Assembly: GCF_037126465.1 (NCBI RefSeq) | Contig: NC_088202.1 | Span: forward strand, 102,331,962 to 102,395,961 | Source: Ornithodoros turicata | Lineage: Eukaryota > Arthropoda > Arachnida > Ixodida > Argasidae | Length of the DNA: 64,000 nucleotides | Reading direction: 5' to 3' | Shown: positions 43,328 through 54,756 of the stretch, one piece after another | Position numbering within the stretch: the first letter of the stretch is position 1 | Layout of the letters: each line of letters opens with the position of its first letter | Notes under the pieces: generated by a model | Databases searched by the model: none | Told to the model about the DNA's origin: nothing | The model's input: only the letters and a program-made list of their open reading frames with translations | Position numbers and translations under genes: made by a program

Positions 43328-44704
43328 ACACTCTAAATTCGGCACCCCGATACGTACCGCATGAAAGAGGACCCGCACCTGGGCCAAGCCCTACACATGA
43401 GGCACAGTCCTCAACCAGCAGGTACAGTTTGCGACCACTGCGAAATTCCAGCGGTACAAGGGCTCCGAGATCCATTCCGTACCTACTAGGTACCTCTTAA
43501 GCGCGGTCCAGCAGCTGTACCTCATATGTACCGCGTGTTTTCGGCGCAGGAGTACGAACGCCTTCTCACGATCTCAATGCGCAGCAAAAATATGTCGCGT
43601 GATTCCGAATACCAGTCAATAAATTCCCTTATGCAGCAGTGCCGTAATGGATCAGCACTATCATTCTATCAAAGAAGTGCAATAGCTAGAACCCGTGACC
43701 GTGAGGGATCGCACGTTTGGGAAGAATGCGTTTCTTGCAACCGCTGGCAAATCAGTTTGTTTTGAAACGTCGGGGAGCGAGGACGAGTCTGCTCGGTCTT
43801 TGAAGAAAGTCGTTCGACGCTTTCAATATTGGAGTCATTTAAGGTGCGTATTATATCTATGAAGTAATTATTCGTCCGCACGACGCATTTTCGTTCATCT
43901 TCGCTCTGATTCCCAGTGGTACTGATCACCGGCAGGCTGGACACAACGTCTGACTGACGGAGACAACGAACTTTGCGCTTCATACACGAACGTTGCGTGA
44001 ATTAGAGAAGCCTACATTGCACTTTATACCTGGATTACACAAGCAAGTATACATGTTTTTCAGGTAAGCTATTTCGGTTGTTGGATTTTTTTTTACATTG
44101 TATTTTCGCCTAGGTTACATCCAGGCGATGTCGTAAATGGGTGAGTCAATGTCTTCTGTGGTTGGTGTTACGTTTTGCGGAAGAAACGGAAGTTGGGGAA
44201 GAACAGCAATCCAAAGGTGTGGAAGAGATAAAGAAGTGTGACTACAGAGCAGCCGCAATAGTGAAGTAGAGATGCAGTGGTCAGCGTTCATCCATATACG
44301 TTGTGCCCCGTGTGTTCGGCGTTTATGCATCATGAGTCATGACAATGCACCCTTGAAATGGATGTAATTTTCGAATAAATGTATTTGTTTGTGATATTTA
44401 TCGTACACGCGCCCTCACATGCGGTACATCAAGCGGATAGCGCGCAGCGATTTATGCCTACCCGTCGGGGTGGTTCCCCCCTTCTACGATATATTAACAG
44501 CAGCTTCCTGCGGCTGTTAATATATCGTAGAAGGGGGGAACCACCCCGACGGGTTGGTATAAATCGCTGCGCGCTATCCGTTGCATCTACCGCATGTGAG
44601 GGCGCGTGTACCTCTTAAATTTAAGAGGTACATTTTTTTTTAAATGTACCTCTTGGCCAAGCGGTACTTAACCGTTACATATGCGTTACCTGATTTAGAG
44701 TGTA
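43328..44704. mobile_element. TA-duplicating element inside LINE 2
   Basis: The ends CACTCTAAAT (from 43329) and its inverse ATTTAGAGTG (to 44703) are flanked by TA. Joining the outer LINE sequences through one TA restores one reading frame (...CAQH then RLTGGELTLQ), confirming the insertion limits. No transposase was found inside; open frames at 43669-43983 and 44115-44333 have no recognisable motif. Confidence 0.7.
44402..44612. repeat. Near-perfect hairpin, about 100-bp arms
   Basis: ACGCGCCCTCACATGCGGTA through to TTAATATATCGTAGAAGG and back: arms 44404-44505 and 44514-44612 with a loop of only about 8 bp (CTTCCTGC region). A separate 24-bp perfect palindrome built on GTACCTCTTAAA lies at 44609-44632. 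The hairpin is nested in the TA-duplicating element. Confidence 0.85.
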
Positions 44705-46872
44705 TGCTGGGCACACGACTTCCTTATACAGCGGGCTACGAAGCTACCACACATGGGGTTCATCACGTTACAGAGGGCACTTTTGGAGTCCGTAAGCAAA
44801 ACGGCCTTAGTTATTCCAGTGACTTGAACCGCAGCAGATGCGTGTAACAAGGCCAGGAGTTCGGCCATCGTAGATGAGATAGGGTAACGAACTGATTTTC
44901 CTTACCAGGCCATGTTCATTGACGGGATGTAGTACGCACTGGTAGCGCTCTCGGAACGGTGGTCAATGGAGCAATTCTTGAACACCACAGTATATGCGTG
45001 TGGTACGCGTCGCTTATCAGGTTCTCAGCCGCCATCCTGGCCACCAGGGGGCTGGACTTGCTCTTCTTCCGTAAACCCGGGATGTGAAGCGTTGTTGCGG
45101 GCACGAACTCACGCCATGGCGGCGCAGTTGGACTAGCTGGGAGCCGAGGAAAAGCCCCCCTGTTGACTACAGAGCTAGTGGCACTAGCCAGGCGTCCTAG
45201 GGATGTGTCTGTCCCTTGTTCGAGGTCTGTGAAGAGGGAATGCTTGTTGATAGATGTTACCGCATTATCCAGAAACTGGAGTCCTTTGAGCTCAGAGTGG
45301 TCACTGACAGGCTTTGCCTTAGCTTCCAGGTACGTTTGGGTGACAGAAGAAAAGGTAGGGAGACCAAGCGCAGTTCTTATTCCGGCGCGATGAAGGCGCT
45401 CAAGGGCCTGACACTGTGTAGGCGCAAGGTCTACGTACGGCGCCACGTAGAGAATGCGTGACAAGATGAGGGCTTTGTGAAGGGTGAGCAATGACCGAGC
45501 ATTGCAGCCCCATGATTTACCGCTGATTCTGCGAAGCAGGTTGAGCGTTTTCTTTCCCTTGCAGATAGTCTCGTTCACTTGCTTAGACCAGCGTAATGCG
45601 CTATCGATGGTGACACCAAGATATTTACATGGCGCGCATCTTGGGATGGGAGTGTTATTAATGTGCTGAGGCTTGGGAAGTCTTTGCCCACGTACTTTCC
45701 ACGGGGAATGGAAACCATGCATTTTGACTTCTCTGGCGACGCTTCGAGCCCTCTCGCAGGCAGCGCTGCATTGAGCCCGTTCAAGCCAATATCAGCTGTG
45801 TCACGAACTTTCTCCTTGTCCGTTCCCACGATGCGGAGTCAGATGTCGTCCGCGTAGATGGTGAGATGAAGGGCGTACGGTGTAGGGCGGACTCCTCGGT
45901 GAACCCCGGCCATGATTACGTTGAATTCTATAGGTGATAGAGCGCTGCATTGTGGGACTCCTCGCTCAAACTTCTTCATGGAACTAATACACCCGCGGAC
46001 GGAGACATCAAACGTTCTGTTGGATAGAAAGTCACAGAGATATCCCAGCAGGCGGCCAGTGACTCGAGCTGCTTCGAGCGCAGCTAAACAAGCCGAGTGC
46101 GTTACCGAGTCGTATGCCTTCTTCACACCAATGAAGAAAGCGAGAGCAAACGCATTGGACTCTCTCGCTTGCTTCAGGCTTGTAGCCACTTCAGCAATTG
46201 CGTCAGACGCGCTCCAGCCCTTCCGAAATGCTGTAATGTGATCTGGGAAGCAATTGCCTCGCTCCGGGACCCAAGCCAGCCTTTTGTGAATTATACGCTC
46301 CAATAATTTGCCAACGAACGAGGTTAGAGCAATGGGACGTTAGGAGGACAGTTGGCTCGGTGGCCTCCCCGGCTTTAGGACAGGTATTACTCGAGTATGT
46401 TTCCAATCAGATGGGATGCATCCAGAGGTCCAGACGTTCTTATATAGTTAAAGCAGAGCGTCGAGCTGGTCATCACTTAGGTTTTTGAGGGCCTCGTTAG
46501 ATATCCCGTCCGAGCCAGCCGCACTGCGCCGTTTTAAGCCTTGGATGGAAGACTTCAGCTCGGGCATTGTGAGGTCGTCGTCCGCTGGGGAACCGTTTGC
46601 TACAGTGTGGCTAGGAGAAATCCGTTGGGCACTGCAACTTCCTACACGAGCTAAATCACTGGCATAGTTTCGGCTATGTCCTTGGACTCCCTGTTAGACG
46701 CTACCGATAATGTGGCAACTGGGTCGACAGGTTCGGGAAGGCTTTCAATAGCTCTCAGGGTATGCCACACCTTCGTTGTTGGAGTATGGGCATTGAGGGA
46801 CTCACTGAACTGTCTCCATTGAGTCCGCCTTAGCTTCAAGGTATACTTTCTATGGGCAGCACAGACACGCCT
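44705..46872 (-). pseudogene. LINE 2: reverse transcriptase region, decayed
   Basis: Minus strand. 46872-46651: pre-RT linker (HRKYTLKLRRTQWRQF). 46303-45839: RT palm with MERIIHKRL, AFFIGVKKAYDSV, GVPQCSALSPIEFNVIM and YADDI (the catalytic pair kept). 45722-44916: thumb with YLGVTIDSALRWSKQ and LLRRISGKSWG, then RNase H from about 44900 (TDSKSALCNVM). Frames change near 46640, 46330 and 45840, with stops between. Related to the LINE at 8014-12725 but a different family. Confidence 0.82.
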
Positions 46873-47097
46873 GTAAGTGAACTTCACCACATGGCACGCT
46901 CCTAGCCAACCATCATCCCGAATGACAACGTTCTCGTCTCTGATTCGTTGAAAACGGGAGGCGGAGCCTATTTTGTAGCCATAATGTGGTACATAATGGC
47001 TCCACATAACAGCTCCGCCTCCCGTTATCAACAAAGCAGGGGCGAGAACGTTGTCATTGGGGATGGTGGTTGGTTAGCAGCGTGCTATAAGTGGTGA
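46872..47097. mobile_element. MITE at the 5' end of LINE 2
   Basis: Inverted halves share GAACTTCACCACATGGCACG and its mirror, CCAACCATCATCCCGAATGA, and AACGGGAGGCGGAGC. It belongs to the family at 55843-56083. The outermost CACTCT ends are eroded. Confidence 0.65.
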
Positions 47098-47099
47098 AG

Positions 47100-48390
47100 A
47101 TACGGACCTATCAGATTCATCTATACACAAAGTGTCACAACCAGCAAGTTAAAATCGCCGTCTGGAGCCGAGACTGTCGGCGGGCTAGCTTCGTCCAATT
47201 CATAGCCCTTTAAGGCACCTTGATGCTTTGTTGTGTGTGTCCTTCGGTGCTCCAGCGAATTCTGTGTTGCAGCGTTCTGCTCGCGAATTAATCAGGATCT
47301 GATTAGAGGACGGCGCTCGACTTGGAAAGATAGTTTCACCTTTGAATGTAGCAAGGCTGAGGGCCAAGTGTCATGGTGGTCAGTGGAGACCGGGGTGTGA
47401 CAGTCGCGTATAGATATATGATCGGAATTTTCTGATTCATCATATTACGCAGGACCACTCCTGATCAGCAGTGGAATAGTTGGCTTCCACCTTGGTAAGT
47501 AAGTATTCTGTTCAAAAGCTACGGTCCACAGTGGCTCCAAAACCAGGTTGCAGCGCTCATACAACAAGAGGTAGCAACGGTTTCAATCACCGTCGGAGAG
47601 GGGGATGAAAGCGCTCGAGAGCAGCGCGCAATGTTACTGCGGTCCCTTTCAAAAATCAAGGATGGCATGCTGTATATTGTGGTGACGAGTCGAAGGGAGT
47701 GCCTTTACGGCGGAGAGGTTTTAGGGGTGTGGTCAAATGAGGAAATGCACCGAAAAGATCGTCAGACATAGCAGCTAGCTGCGCTCGTCCTTGATCCTCT
47801 TCGGGACGAGAAAGTGCGAGGCGGTATCGCCCACCGCTCTTAAAACAGAGCTTCACCGCAAAACATGCATCTAGCAACCACCACCCCGAACGTCATAGTT
47901 GACTCCCCTGATTTCCAGAGAATGGGAGGCATTTTTGTCGCATCTATATAGTTACATTAATTGTAGAAAAATGCGTTCCAGAAGTGACAGGCGATAATAT
48001 CATTCTGCGCAATCGTTGGCCTTTTTGCGTGTTTTGCGATGAAGTGTTGTTTTTAGATCGCTCTCCAGTGAGGTTTTTTTCTCGAGCACTGCTGCAGCCA
48101 GACTCGCAATCATACAGAGCAGTCAAACGGACAGGTGGTGGTGGTTCTATTTCTGAGCGACGTGCCTGCCCTTGTGATACGTATAGGTGGTCTGCGAGAC
48201 CACTGAAATATCATGTAGCAAAATTCGCCAACGTAAGCGCCGAAGATCCGTGTGGTGGTGGTGATGGAACCATTGCACGTGCAAACGGCCATTCCAGGAC
48301 CGTGGTATTTATGTGTTCAGCGAAGAACGAGAATGGACGTTTTCCGAGTATGCGAATGCGCGTGCGCGGCCGCATGCAGATGGCATGAAC
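47100..48390. other. No gene recognised; half-MITE at 47840-47940
   Basis: 47843-47940 carries one MITE half (AACAGAGCTTCACCGCAAAA). The 134-codon frame 47984-48388 has no domain and low-complexity Gly runs. Nothing else is seen. Confidence 0.45.
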
Positions 48391-50889
48391 TAATCTGCTT
48401 CAAGGTTGACGTTTGAAGACGTAATGAGCTTTCACTCTTTCAAGTTTGCGGCACGGTCGCCATAATTACTGGCACGCAAACGCGACGTTCGACATTCCAC
48501 AGCTTAGGGGCGACGCAAACGTGGAAACAGGTCCATTTTGCTTGTGTTTTTTCAACTGTCCACCTTACCAGACCGACGTCGCGTGCTAACAATGGCCGTA
48601 GTTTACAAGGCGCCAAACCGACGAGTATTCGCAATTTCTGAGCCTGCAATCTGCTACACATACTCCGGAAGGCTGTTTTGGAATACTTCCGCACTTGCGA
48701 GCACATAATACCGGCGTAGACTCGCACGTCGGAAACCGGAGGCTTTAATGGTCCTCTTGATCCTATAATCTTCTGACGTTGTTGAAATATCAGACCGTGA
48801 GTTCTGCTTCAGCTGCACAGCTTCCTGAAAGGAAGCAAGTCAATGTTCGACGCAAGCCTGAGTTCCGTTCCTCATACACTTACAGTTGTCCATGACGGCG
48901 GAGGGTACAATCAATAAGTTCTATATCATTCTGGTATAAGTCACAACATACTAGCATAAGATCCCTGAATTCAGACTGGGATGTAGGACAATACATAAGT
49001 CTAATGACGTATCAGTCTCATGTCTTCATCAGTCATGCGACTTCAGTCATCAGTCTTTTTCTTGTGTTGGCATGCCTAATCTTTGGCCATGTAACCCGGT
49101 GTTCAGTAATGCTCATTGGCATGTTGTGGAGATGCTTGCTTTCTGTGTAATAGTTCTCACCTTGAAGTTTTCGTCGATATGCCAACAGTCGCGGATGTGA
49201 TAGTTGGGATGCTGTTGACAAAGTCGCACTTTCGAATTGGCACAATAAAAGTCACTGCAACATGCCCATTTCGATCGCGAACGTCGTACGTTTAGTTCAC
49301 ACTGTCGTCCAGATAGCTCATGCCGGTGCTGCGGTGCTGTAGAAGATCTAGAGCACATTCTTCTCCATCGCCCACACTACCAACCTTCCCGATCCGTACT
49401 CTCCGGATCCCTTAAAGCTCAGCTCCGCCGATTTTCGACTGCGACAGAATGGAGCCATGCTTGGGCTGTGCGTTCGTTTCCGCACAGGGAGCATACATGT
49501 GAAAAATTTTCACCCATTTGTTTGTAGTTTTTAAGAAAACAATTTTTAAATTTTCCTGGCACGGCGGTCCTGTGGTCAGCAAACCCTGACCAATCCCGGC
49601 TTCGTCCTGGCTTAGCCGCGCTCGTGGCTTGGCTAACGCCAAATCGTCGATGCGATGACGGAGATCTATGGGCGAAGGTGAATGTTTTGGGTGTGTTCCC
49701 TGATAATTGCTGTCGTTAATAGCCTCAAAGGTAGTTTTGCCGGTCTTCTTTAACAAGCTTTACAGGACGGCCTCGTTGTGCAACGACGGCCGTCGTGAGC
49801 GGACATTCTGTGCCCGCACTGTGCTTCATGCTACCCACAAGACCTAACACCTAACGTGTGACGTACACTTACGCATTCTCAATAGCTTTGGCAGCGCACT
49901 ATGCGCGGACTTGCTGCGCGTGCAGGAAGCACCACGAAAGCTATTGAGAACGAGAACGTGCTCGAAGACGAAGTATTCCTTATAAGAAACATGATAAAAC
50001 GGTGCGGTGGTCCCCGATAGCTCGTGACAGCTGTTTCAGCACGATACAGCGGCCAAGACGGAGTGTAAACACAAACTGGTTGCCAGGCAGAGCTGGCTAG
50101 GTGTGGCTATCCAATCCGCGCAGTTCCAAGTATGACGTCACAAGTGGAACCGCCGCCAGGTAGTTTTTCTCAAATTTCTCACGAAGGAGTATGGAAATTT
50201 GGAAAGCAATGTGCGTTTATGAATGAAGTTGGGACCGCGGTTCTGAATATCACAACGTCTTCATACTTTCGGAACAGCAGCGGAGCTGCACTTTAACGAG
50301 TTAGACTCTCGCGCCCCTCTCTCATAAAAGTGCTTGGTCCCTGGCCCCATCTAGCCCACCAACGCTCTGTCCTCAAAGTTCTCTTCACCCTTCTGGATAC
50401 CATGGGACTTCGATCCTTATTGTGAAGGGGCTCATTATTTTTTTTTCCCGCATCACCACCAGCAGTGGGGTGGAGTATCGCCCCTGGCGGTGAAACTCCC
50501 CATTCATCATCCTGTAATAAAGTTGTTTTTATAGCTCATGCCAATCCAGTACGAGGGTGTCCACAAAGGGTATCACACTGCGCTTGCACACCACTCCTAT
50601 TTGGGTGCCATAGAGCTATGGTATAGGCATTCCCATTGAAGTCACTAAAAAGTTCCAGGCACGAACGCTATCAAACAACAATTTTATTTCGATGATGGTG
50701 ATGATGATTGGGGTGTTTTATCAGCGCCCTTTTACAGCGGCAGCTGTTAAGGCCACACTTCGCCTTCAAGCGTTCGCCTCTACGTTTACACAAAACCCTC
50801 CTTCTAGTCCTCCTCCCCTCTCTCTGTGCGTTCGTATGTGTGGTGTGGTCTCGCTTCAACTTCGGTGTTTTGTGGAATGTGTTGTCTAG

Positions 50890-51387
50890 GTGCCGAAATT
50901 ATCTAGTCAGGAGGGGACGTCCCAAGACGTCGCCGGCACAAGAAGCTGCGTCCAAGAACAGCGCCGACCCAAGCAACGAGAGCGGACGCGACGAGCTCGG
51001 TTGAATGCTACGGTTCATGACATCGGCGAAATAATCTGCTGCGTCCGATTGGACAGACGACTCTTGGTTGCCATAGTCTGCTTCTCACCCAGAGCAACAC
51101 AGACACAGGTTCTGAACTTCGTAGTTTCCGCACTCACAGTACACCGACACAAACCAATTATTCTGCCGGGGAGTTTCAACGTAGATGCCAATAAGACCAC
51201 ATTCCCAATCGAGCTCGTCGACCAGACGGCATGGCATCTGTGCAACAAACTGACAGAACCCACCACCAACTACAATTCGAGAATGGACGTGGTCCTCGAG
51301 AATACAACATTGGTGCAAGAAGTGTCGACTCACGCAGCGCATCTCTCAGATCACAAAGCTCTCATCGTCACGCTCCGTGAGGAATAA
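50890..51387 (+). CDS. Endonuclease-like (EEP) fragment, copy C, open
   Basis: 165 codons. The frame opens with a non-ATG codon, so the start is unknown. A basic stretch (RRPKQRERTRRARLN) precedes a truncated endonuclease: VAIVCFSPRATQTQ, IILPGSFNVDANK (Asn-containing motif; the usual Asp before Phe is Ser), NSRMDVVLEN and LSDHKALIVTLREE (Asp-His pair) at the stop. It resembles the endonuclease of LINEs or Helentrons. The loss of the usual GDFN acid and lack of a partner domain suggest a relic carried within the duplicated repeat. Copy B (17990-18423) is frameshifted. Confidence 0.5.
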   Translation: MPKLSSQEGTSQDVAGTRSCVQEQRRPKQRERTRRARLNATVHDIGEIICCVRLDRRLLVAIVCFSPRATQTQVLNFVVSALTVHRHKPIILPGSFNVDANKTTFPIELVDQTAWHLCNKLTEPTTNYNSRMDVVLENTTLVQEVSTHAAHLSDHKALIVTLREE

Positions 51388-51863
51388 TTAAACACAATAC
51401 ACTGAGTAGAAACTCTGTTGTAAAATTCTTTAATCGCCATTTGTCAACAATGCAGCGACGAAAGTGTCTACACCACCCCTCAGCATTGCCGCTTCTAATT
51501 CGTGTTAATTCCAAGCGTTAACCATCTATTTCATGATGTTACATACCTGATGCATACCGTTTCCACCCCCATATATCTGTATGTAAGTGTCAGGGCCTAA
51601 TTCGGCCAACTCTGCCATATTCCTAATAACGTCTTAGGACACTGCGCAAAGATACAGCCATCTGTTGTGCCATTTGTGAAGCAAGGAATTTCGAGAACAG
51701 GAAGAAGTAGCGTGTGAGAGAGAATAATTGATATTGGACATGAAAAACCACTTTTTTCGTTTCTATTTCTATGTCTAAAGGAACATAATTTTCCGTGTAG
51801 TTCCACATGTCTTTTGTAGTATAGCAAACTTCAGCCTTATTTTTGGGATTGTTCCTTCTGTTA

Positions 51864-52203
51864 TGTGGGATTTGCTCCTGCAAGTAGCCTTCCCCACCGG
51901 GTTGTGGTCTAAATAACCGGAACGTTCCCTATCGCCAACCAAGAATGACTCTGACACAGGTTTGGAATAACTTACATTCTGACTTTATTCCTGCAATGTC
52001 TGCTCACTTCCAAGTCCCAGGCACGAGTGACCTCTTCCTCCCCAGGGTCCCCTCCCGCGACACCTTCCACTGACCTACTTCCATGCGCCAAATCGGCCCA
52101 CGCGGCCAAACTGGCCAGTGGAAAGTTCCTGTGTCGAGGGATCGCCTGGGGGAGATGAGGTCACGGGAGGTTCCCCATGTGTCCCCCAAACTGGGTCACC
52201 ACA
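51864..52203 (-). repeat. 3' LTR of the non-autonomous gypsy element
   Basis: 340 bp. Differs from 54411-54751 by one substitution (GGAACG versus GGTACG) and one indel (GGGAGG versus GGGACGG). Confidence 0.95.
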
Positions 52204-52252
52204 CTCCCCCCCACCTAAGGCCCCGACGGGGGGTTCGAACCTAGAAAGTCCA

Positions 52253-53040
52253 TCAGTTCCTGGTCGAACGCCGCGGTCGACTTCGGGGCCTGGTCGCTGG
52301 GGGGCACCGGGTTGAGGGTGACGCCAGCGGTGGGAAGGTCCCCGGCGGTGGCTGTGCCGCGCGGCGGTGACCCGGCCTCCAGCAGAAGCTCCGGCCGGAA
52401 CTCCCGAAGGATCCGCAGGGCGGCGGCGAAGCGTCCTCGGCGGAGGGCGCAGGTGGAGCGTCCGGGACTGCCGGTGTTCGGGTGGCCAACGCGGTCCGGT
52501 GACGGTCACCCAGCTCGTGGGTTGTGCGGTGGATCACCAACCCACCGCAGGTCCCGCACAGACGAGCCGTCTCCTCCTCCGTGTAGACGGCCGGGGGCTC
52601 CGAGGGGTGCCGGTCGGACAGGAGATGGCCCCGGAAGGTGGCTGCCACGGTCTCCGAAGCACCGCCACGGAGGGGACGCGGCTGGTCGCGCCACCTCCTC
52701 GATGACACGAAGCACACTGGCTCCTCCCCGACCTGCACGGTCCCCCGCTAAAGCGCATTGTAAGTCTCACTGCGCCTGTAGCACTGGACATTCCCGATGC
52801 TAACCGCAATGGGATATCAACCTTCCTGACGCGGACATTTCGTTCACGACAGTGCGCGTACACGGCGTCTCCGATTAGCGAGAGCGTGGCACCGGTATCC
52901 ACCAGGCCAATGTACTCTTTCCCAGCTATTGTTACGCCTATGTACGGACTGAACACAGGAGCAGACTCCTGAACTCTGCAAGCTATTGGGGCGAAAACTG
53001 ATCCATCCTCGGCAAAAGACTGCGGCGAGGTATGAAACAC
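52253..53040 (-). pseudogene. Gypsy protease and residual 3' frame
   Basis: 53040 to about 52700 encodes a retropepsin: GKEYIGLVDTGATLSLIGDA (catalytic Asp in DTGA), VRLTMRF. It is in a different frame from gag, so a frameshift or separate start would be needed. Near 52700 the open reading moves to a frame ending at 52253 with LCGTCGGLVIHRTTHELGDR and a Pro/Ser/Arg-rich tail. No RT block is seen, so the pol interior has been deleted or replaced. Confidence 0.7.
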
Positions 53041-53123
53041 ACGCCCCGAGCTCTCTCTGACTGCCGACGACGGATTAGGGCTAACCCCAACTGCCGCCGC
53101 CGACTAGTTTCCGTACGCGCGTA

Positions 53124-54290
53124 CTAGTTTCCCTGCGCCGAGCGGAAATTTCCCCGACGCACAGGACAGTCACGCTTGTAATGCCCTGGTTGATTACAGC
53201 CATAGCATCTGGGCTGCGCCCGCCCGCGGTCCGCCTGTGGCATTCTGCTACTGGGGTCCCTCTCTACCTGGTTCTGCCTATCCTGAACCCTCCGAGCAGT
53301 GGATGTTCCACTCCTCGGACCGCCGCGTGAGTTTTCGCCAAACCCCGCGCGGCGCCTCTGTTCAAAGGAGAAAGGATCCAGGGAGCGCGGCGGGACGATG
53401 ACGTCCGACCGGCTTCCCGCGTCCGCAACCAAGGACGTCGCTTCCCTTCCCCGTGGAACGGAGTCCTTCACACCCGCCCAAGCGCAACCCGGCTCAACTG
53501 ATAGTTCCGGGCGCGGTGGAGGTTGGTACCGCAATTCAGACAATAAATCAGCCTGAATCACACGAGCCTCTCGTGCAAGCGCATCAAGATTCTCGAAATT
53601 TCGCCCCCGTAGATACGGACGGAAGCTAGGATGGCTCTGCCGTATAACACGCGAAACCTTATCCTGATCTGTGGCCGTCGGGTCGGCCCTATCGTAGAGC
53701 TCCTGAATTGCGCGCACAAATTCAATGAGACTCTCGTCGGCGTGCTGTGTGCGAAAAGCTAACTCTTCGCGCACACGCATTGCGTAGTCGGGTGGCAAAA
53801 ATTCCTCCCTAAAACGCTGCCGGAAGTCCGCCATCGAGGTGAAAGGCTTCTGCAGCCTTCGCCATCGAGCGGCGTCCCCCACTAGAGCTACTGGCAAGAC
53901 CTGCCCTAGCACTACCTCGTCGGACGCTCTAGATGCAACCTGATAGGTCTCCATCTCCAATAGGAAGTCAGCTACCGACTTTCTATCAGAGTATCCCGAG
54001 TACGTCGGAATTGTCATACTCGGGTGGAGCCGTGGGGGAAAAGTAGAATGCGGGCTAGTCTGCGCCGCATTCAACTGCTGGGTCAATGAAGCGGCAATAT
54101 TTGTCACTTGCAGCAATAAGCTAGCGGTATCAACCGCTTGTAGAGTGGGGAGAGGTGGATGCACACCTGCCCCCGTGTTGGTTCCGGCATCGCCGTTGCC
54201 GCCACGTGCTCCTGCCTCGCCGGGGTTAATAGTGTCCCCGTTTGTTGCTGACCCGGACTGATTTTCCATGGATCGCGTATGCACTACCAT
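53124..54290 (-). CDS. Gypsy gag, intact, 388 aa
   Basis: The start MVVHTRSMENQSG is the first ATG after the PBS. A Gly/Ala-rich N-terminus precedes a retrotransposon gag domain (residues about 95-230: FLLEMETYQVASRASDEVVL, ARWRRL, FREEFLPPDYAMRVREEL, ELYDRADPTA), a basic linker, and one knuckle CYGCNQPGHYKRDC near the C-terminus. It forms the particle that packages the element RNA. As the only complete gene, it may be all the element supplies, with pol from relatives (inference). Confidence 0.88.
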   Translation of the reverse strand: MVVHTRSMENQSGSATNGDTINPGEAGARGGNGDAGTNTGAGVHPPLPTLQAVDTASLLLQVTNIAASLTQQLNAAQTSPHSTFPPRLHPSMTIPTYSGYSDRKSVADFLLEMETYQVASRASDEVVLGQVLPVALVGDAARWRRLQKPFTSMADFRQRFREEFLPPDYAMRVREELAFRTQHADESLIEFVRAIQELYDRADPTATDQDKVSRVIRQSHPSFRPYLRGRNFENLDALAREARVIQADLLSELRYQPPPRPELSVEPGCAWAGVKDSVPRGREATSLVADAGSRSDVIVPPRSLDPFSFEQRRRAGFGENSRGGPRSGTSTARRVQDRQNQVERDPSSRMPQADRGRAQPRCYGCNQPGHYKRDCPVRRGNFRSAQGN

Positions 54291-54410
54291 GCCACGAGGC
54301 GCCTAACACCCGTGTTCCCCCAAAATCCTAACAGGGCCCCAAAAATGTAGAGCGCTCAGAACCACTCTCAATTGACGACAAAGGAACGTAGGCCTACGTT
54401 GGGCGCCAGA

Positions 54411-54751
54411 TGTGGGATTTGCTCCTGCAAGTAGCCTTCCCCACCGGGTTGTGGTCTAAATAACCGGTACGTTCCCTATCGCCAACCAAGAATGACTCTG
54501 ACACAGGTTTGGAATAACTTACATTCTGACTTTATTCCTGCAATGTCTGCTCACTTCCAAGTCCCAGGCACGAGTGACCTCTTCCTCCCCAGGGTCCCCT
54601 CCCGCGACACCTTCCACTGACCTACTTCCATGCGCCAAATCGGCCCACGCGGCCAAACTGGCCAGTGGAAAGTTCCTGTGTCGAGGGATCGCCTGGGGGA
54701 GATGAGGTCACGGGACGGTTCCCCATGTGTCCCCCAAACTGGGTCACCACA
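54411..54751 (-). repeat. 5' LTR of the non-autonomous gypsy element
   Basis: 341 bp, the partner of 51864-52203. On the minus strand the PBS follows its end after two bases. Confidence 0.95.
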
Positions 54752-54756
54752 GTTAT

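Larger units (their letters stand above)
51864..54751 (-). mobile_element. Non-autonomous gypsy-type element lacking RT and integrase
   Basis: 340/341-bp LTRs (51864-52203 and 54411-54751) with TGTGGG...CACCACA ends and a 4-bp target duplication GTTA (51860-51863, 54752-54755). Minus strand: 5' LTR, PBS TGGCGCCCAACGTAGG (54408-54393, tRNA-Lys type), gag, protease, then a polypurine tract AGGTGGGGGGGAG (52216-52204) and the 3' LTR. The interior is only 2.2 kb and has no RT, RNase H or integrase. The LTRs differ at two positions, so insertion is recent. Unit B supplies the empty site. Confidence 0.92.

Noticed and set aside
52118..52803. Plus-strand frames of 65-163 codons over the gypsy LTR and protease
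   Set aside because: Shadows of GC-rich retrotransposon sequence on the other strand.
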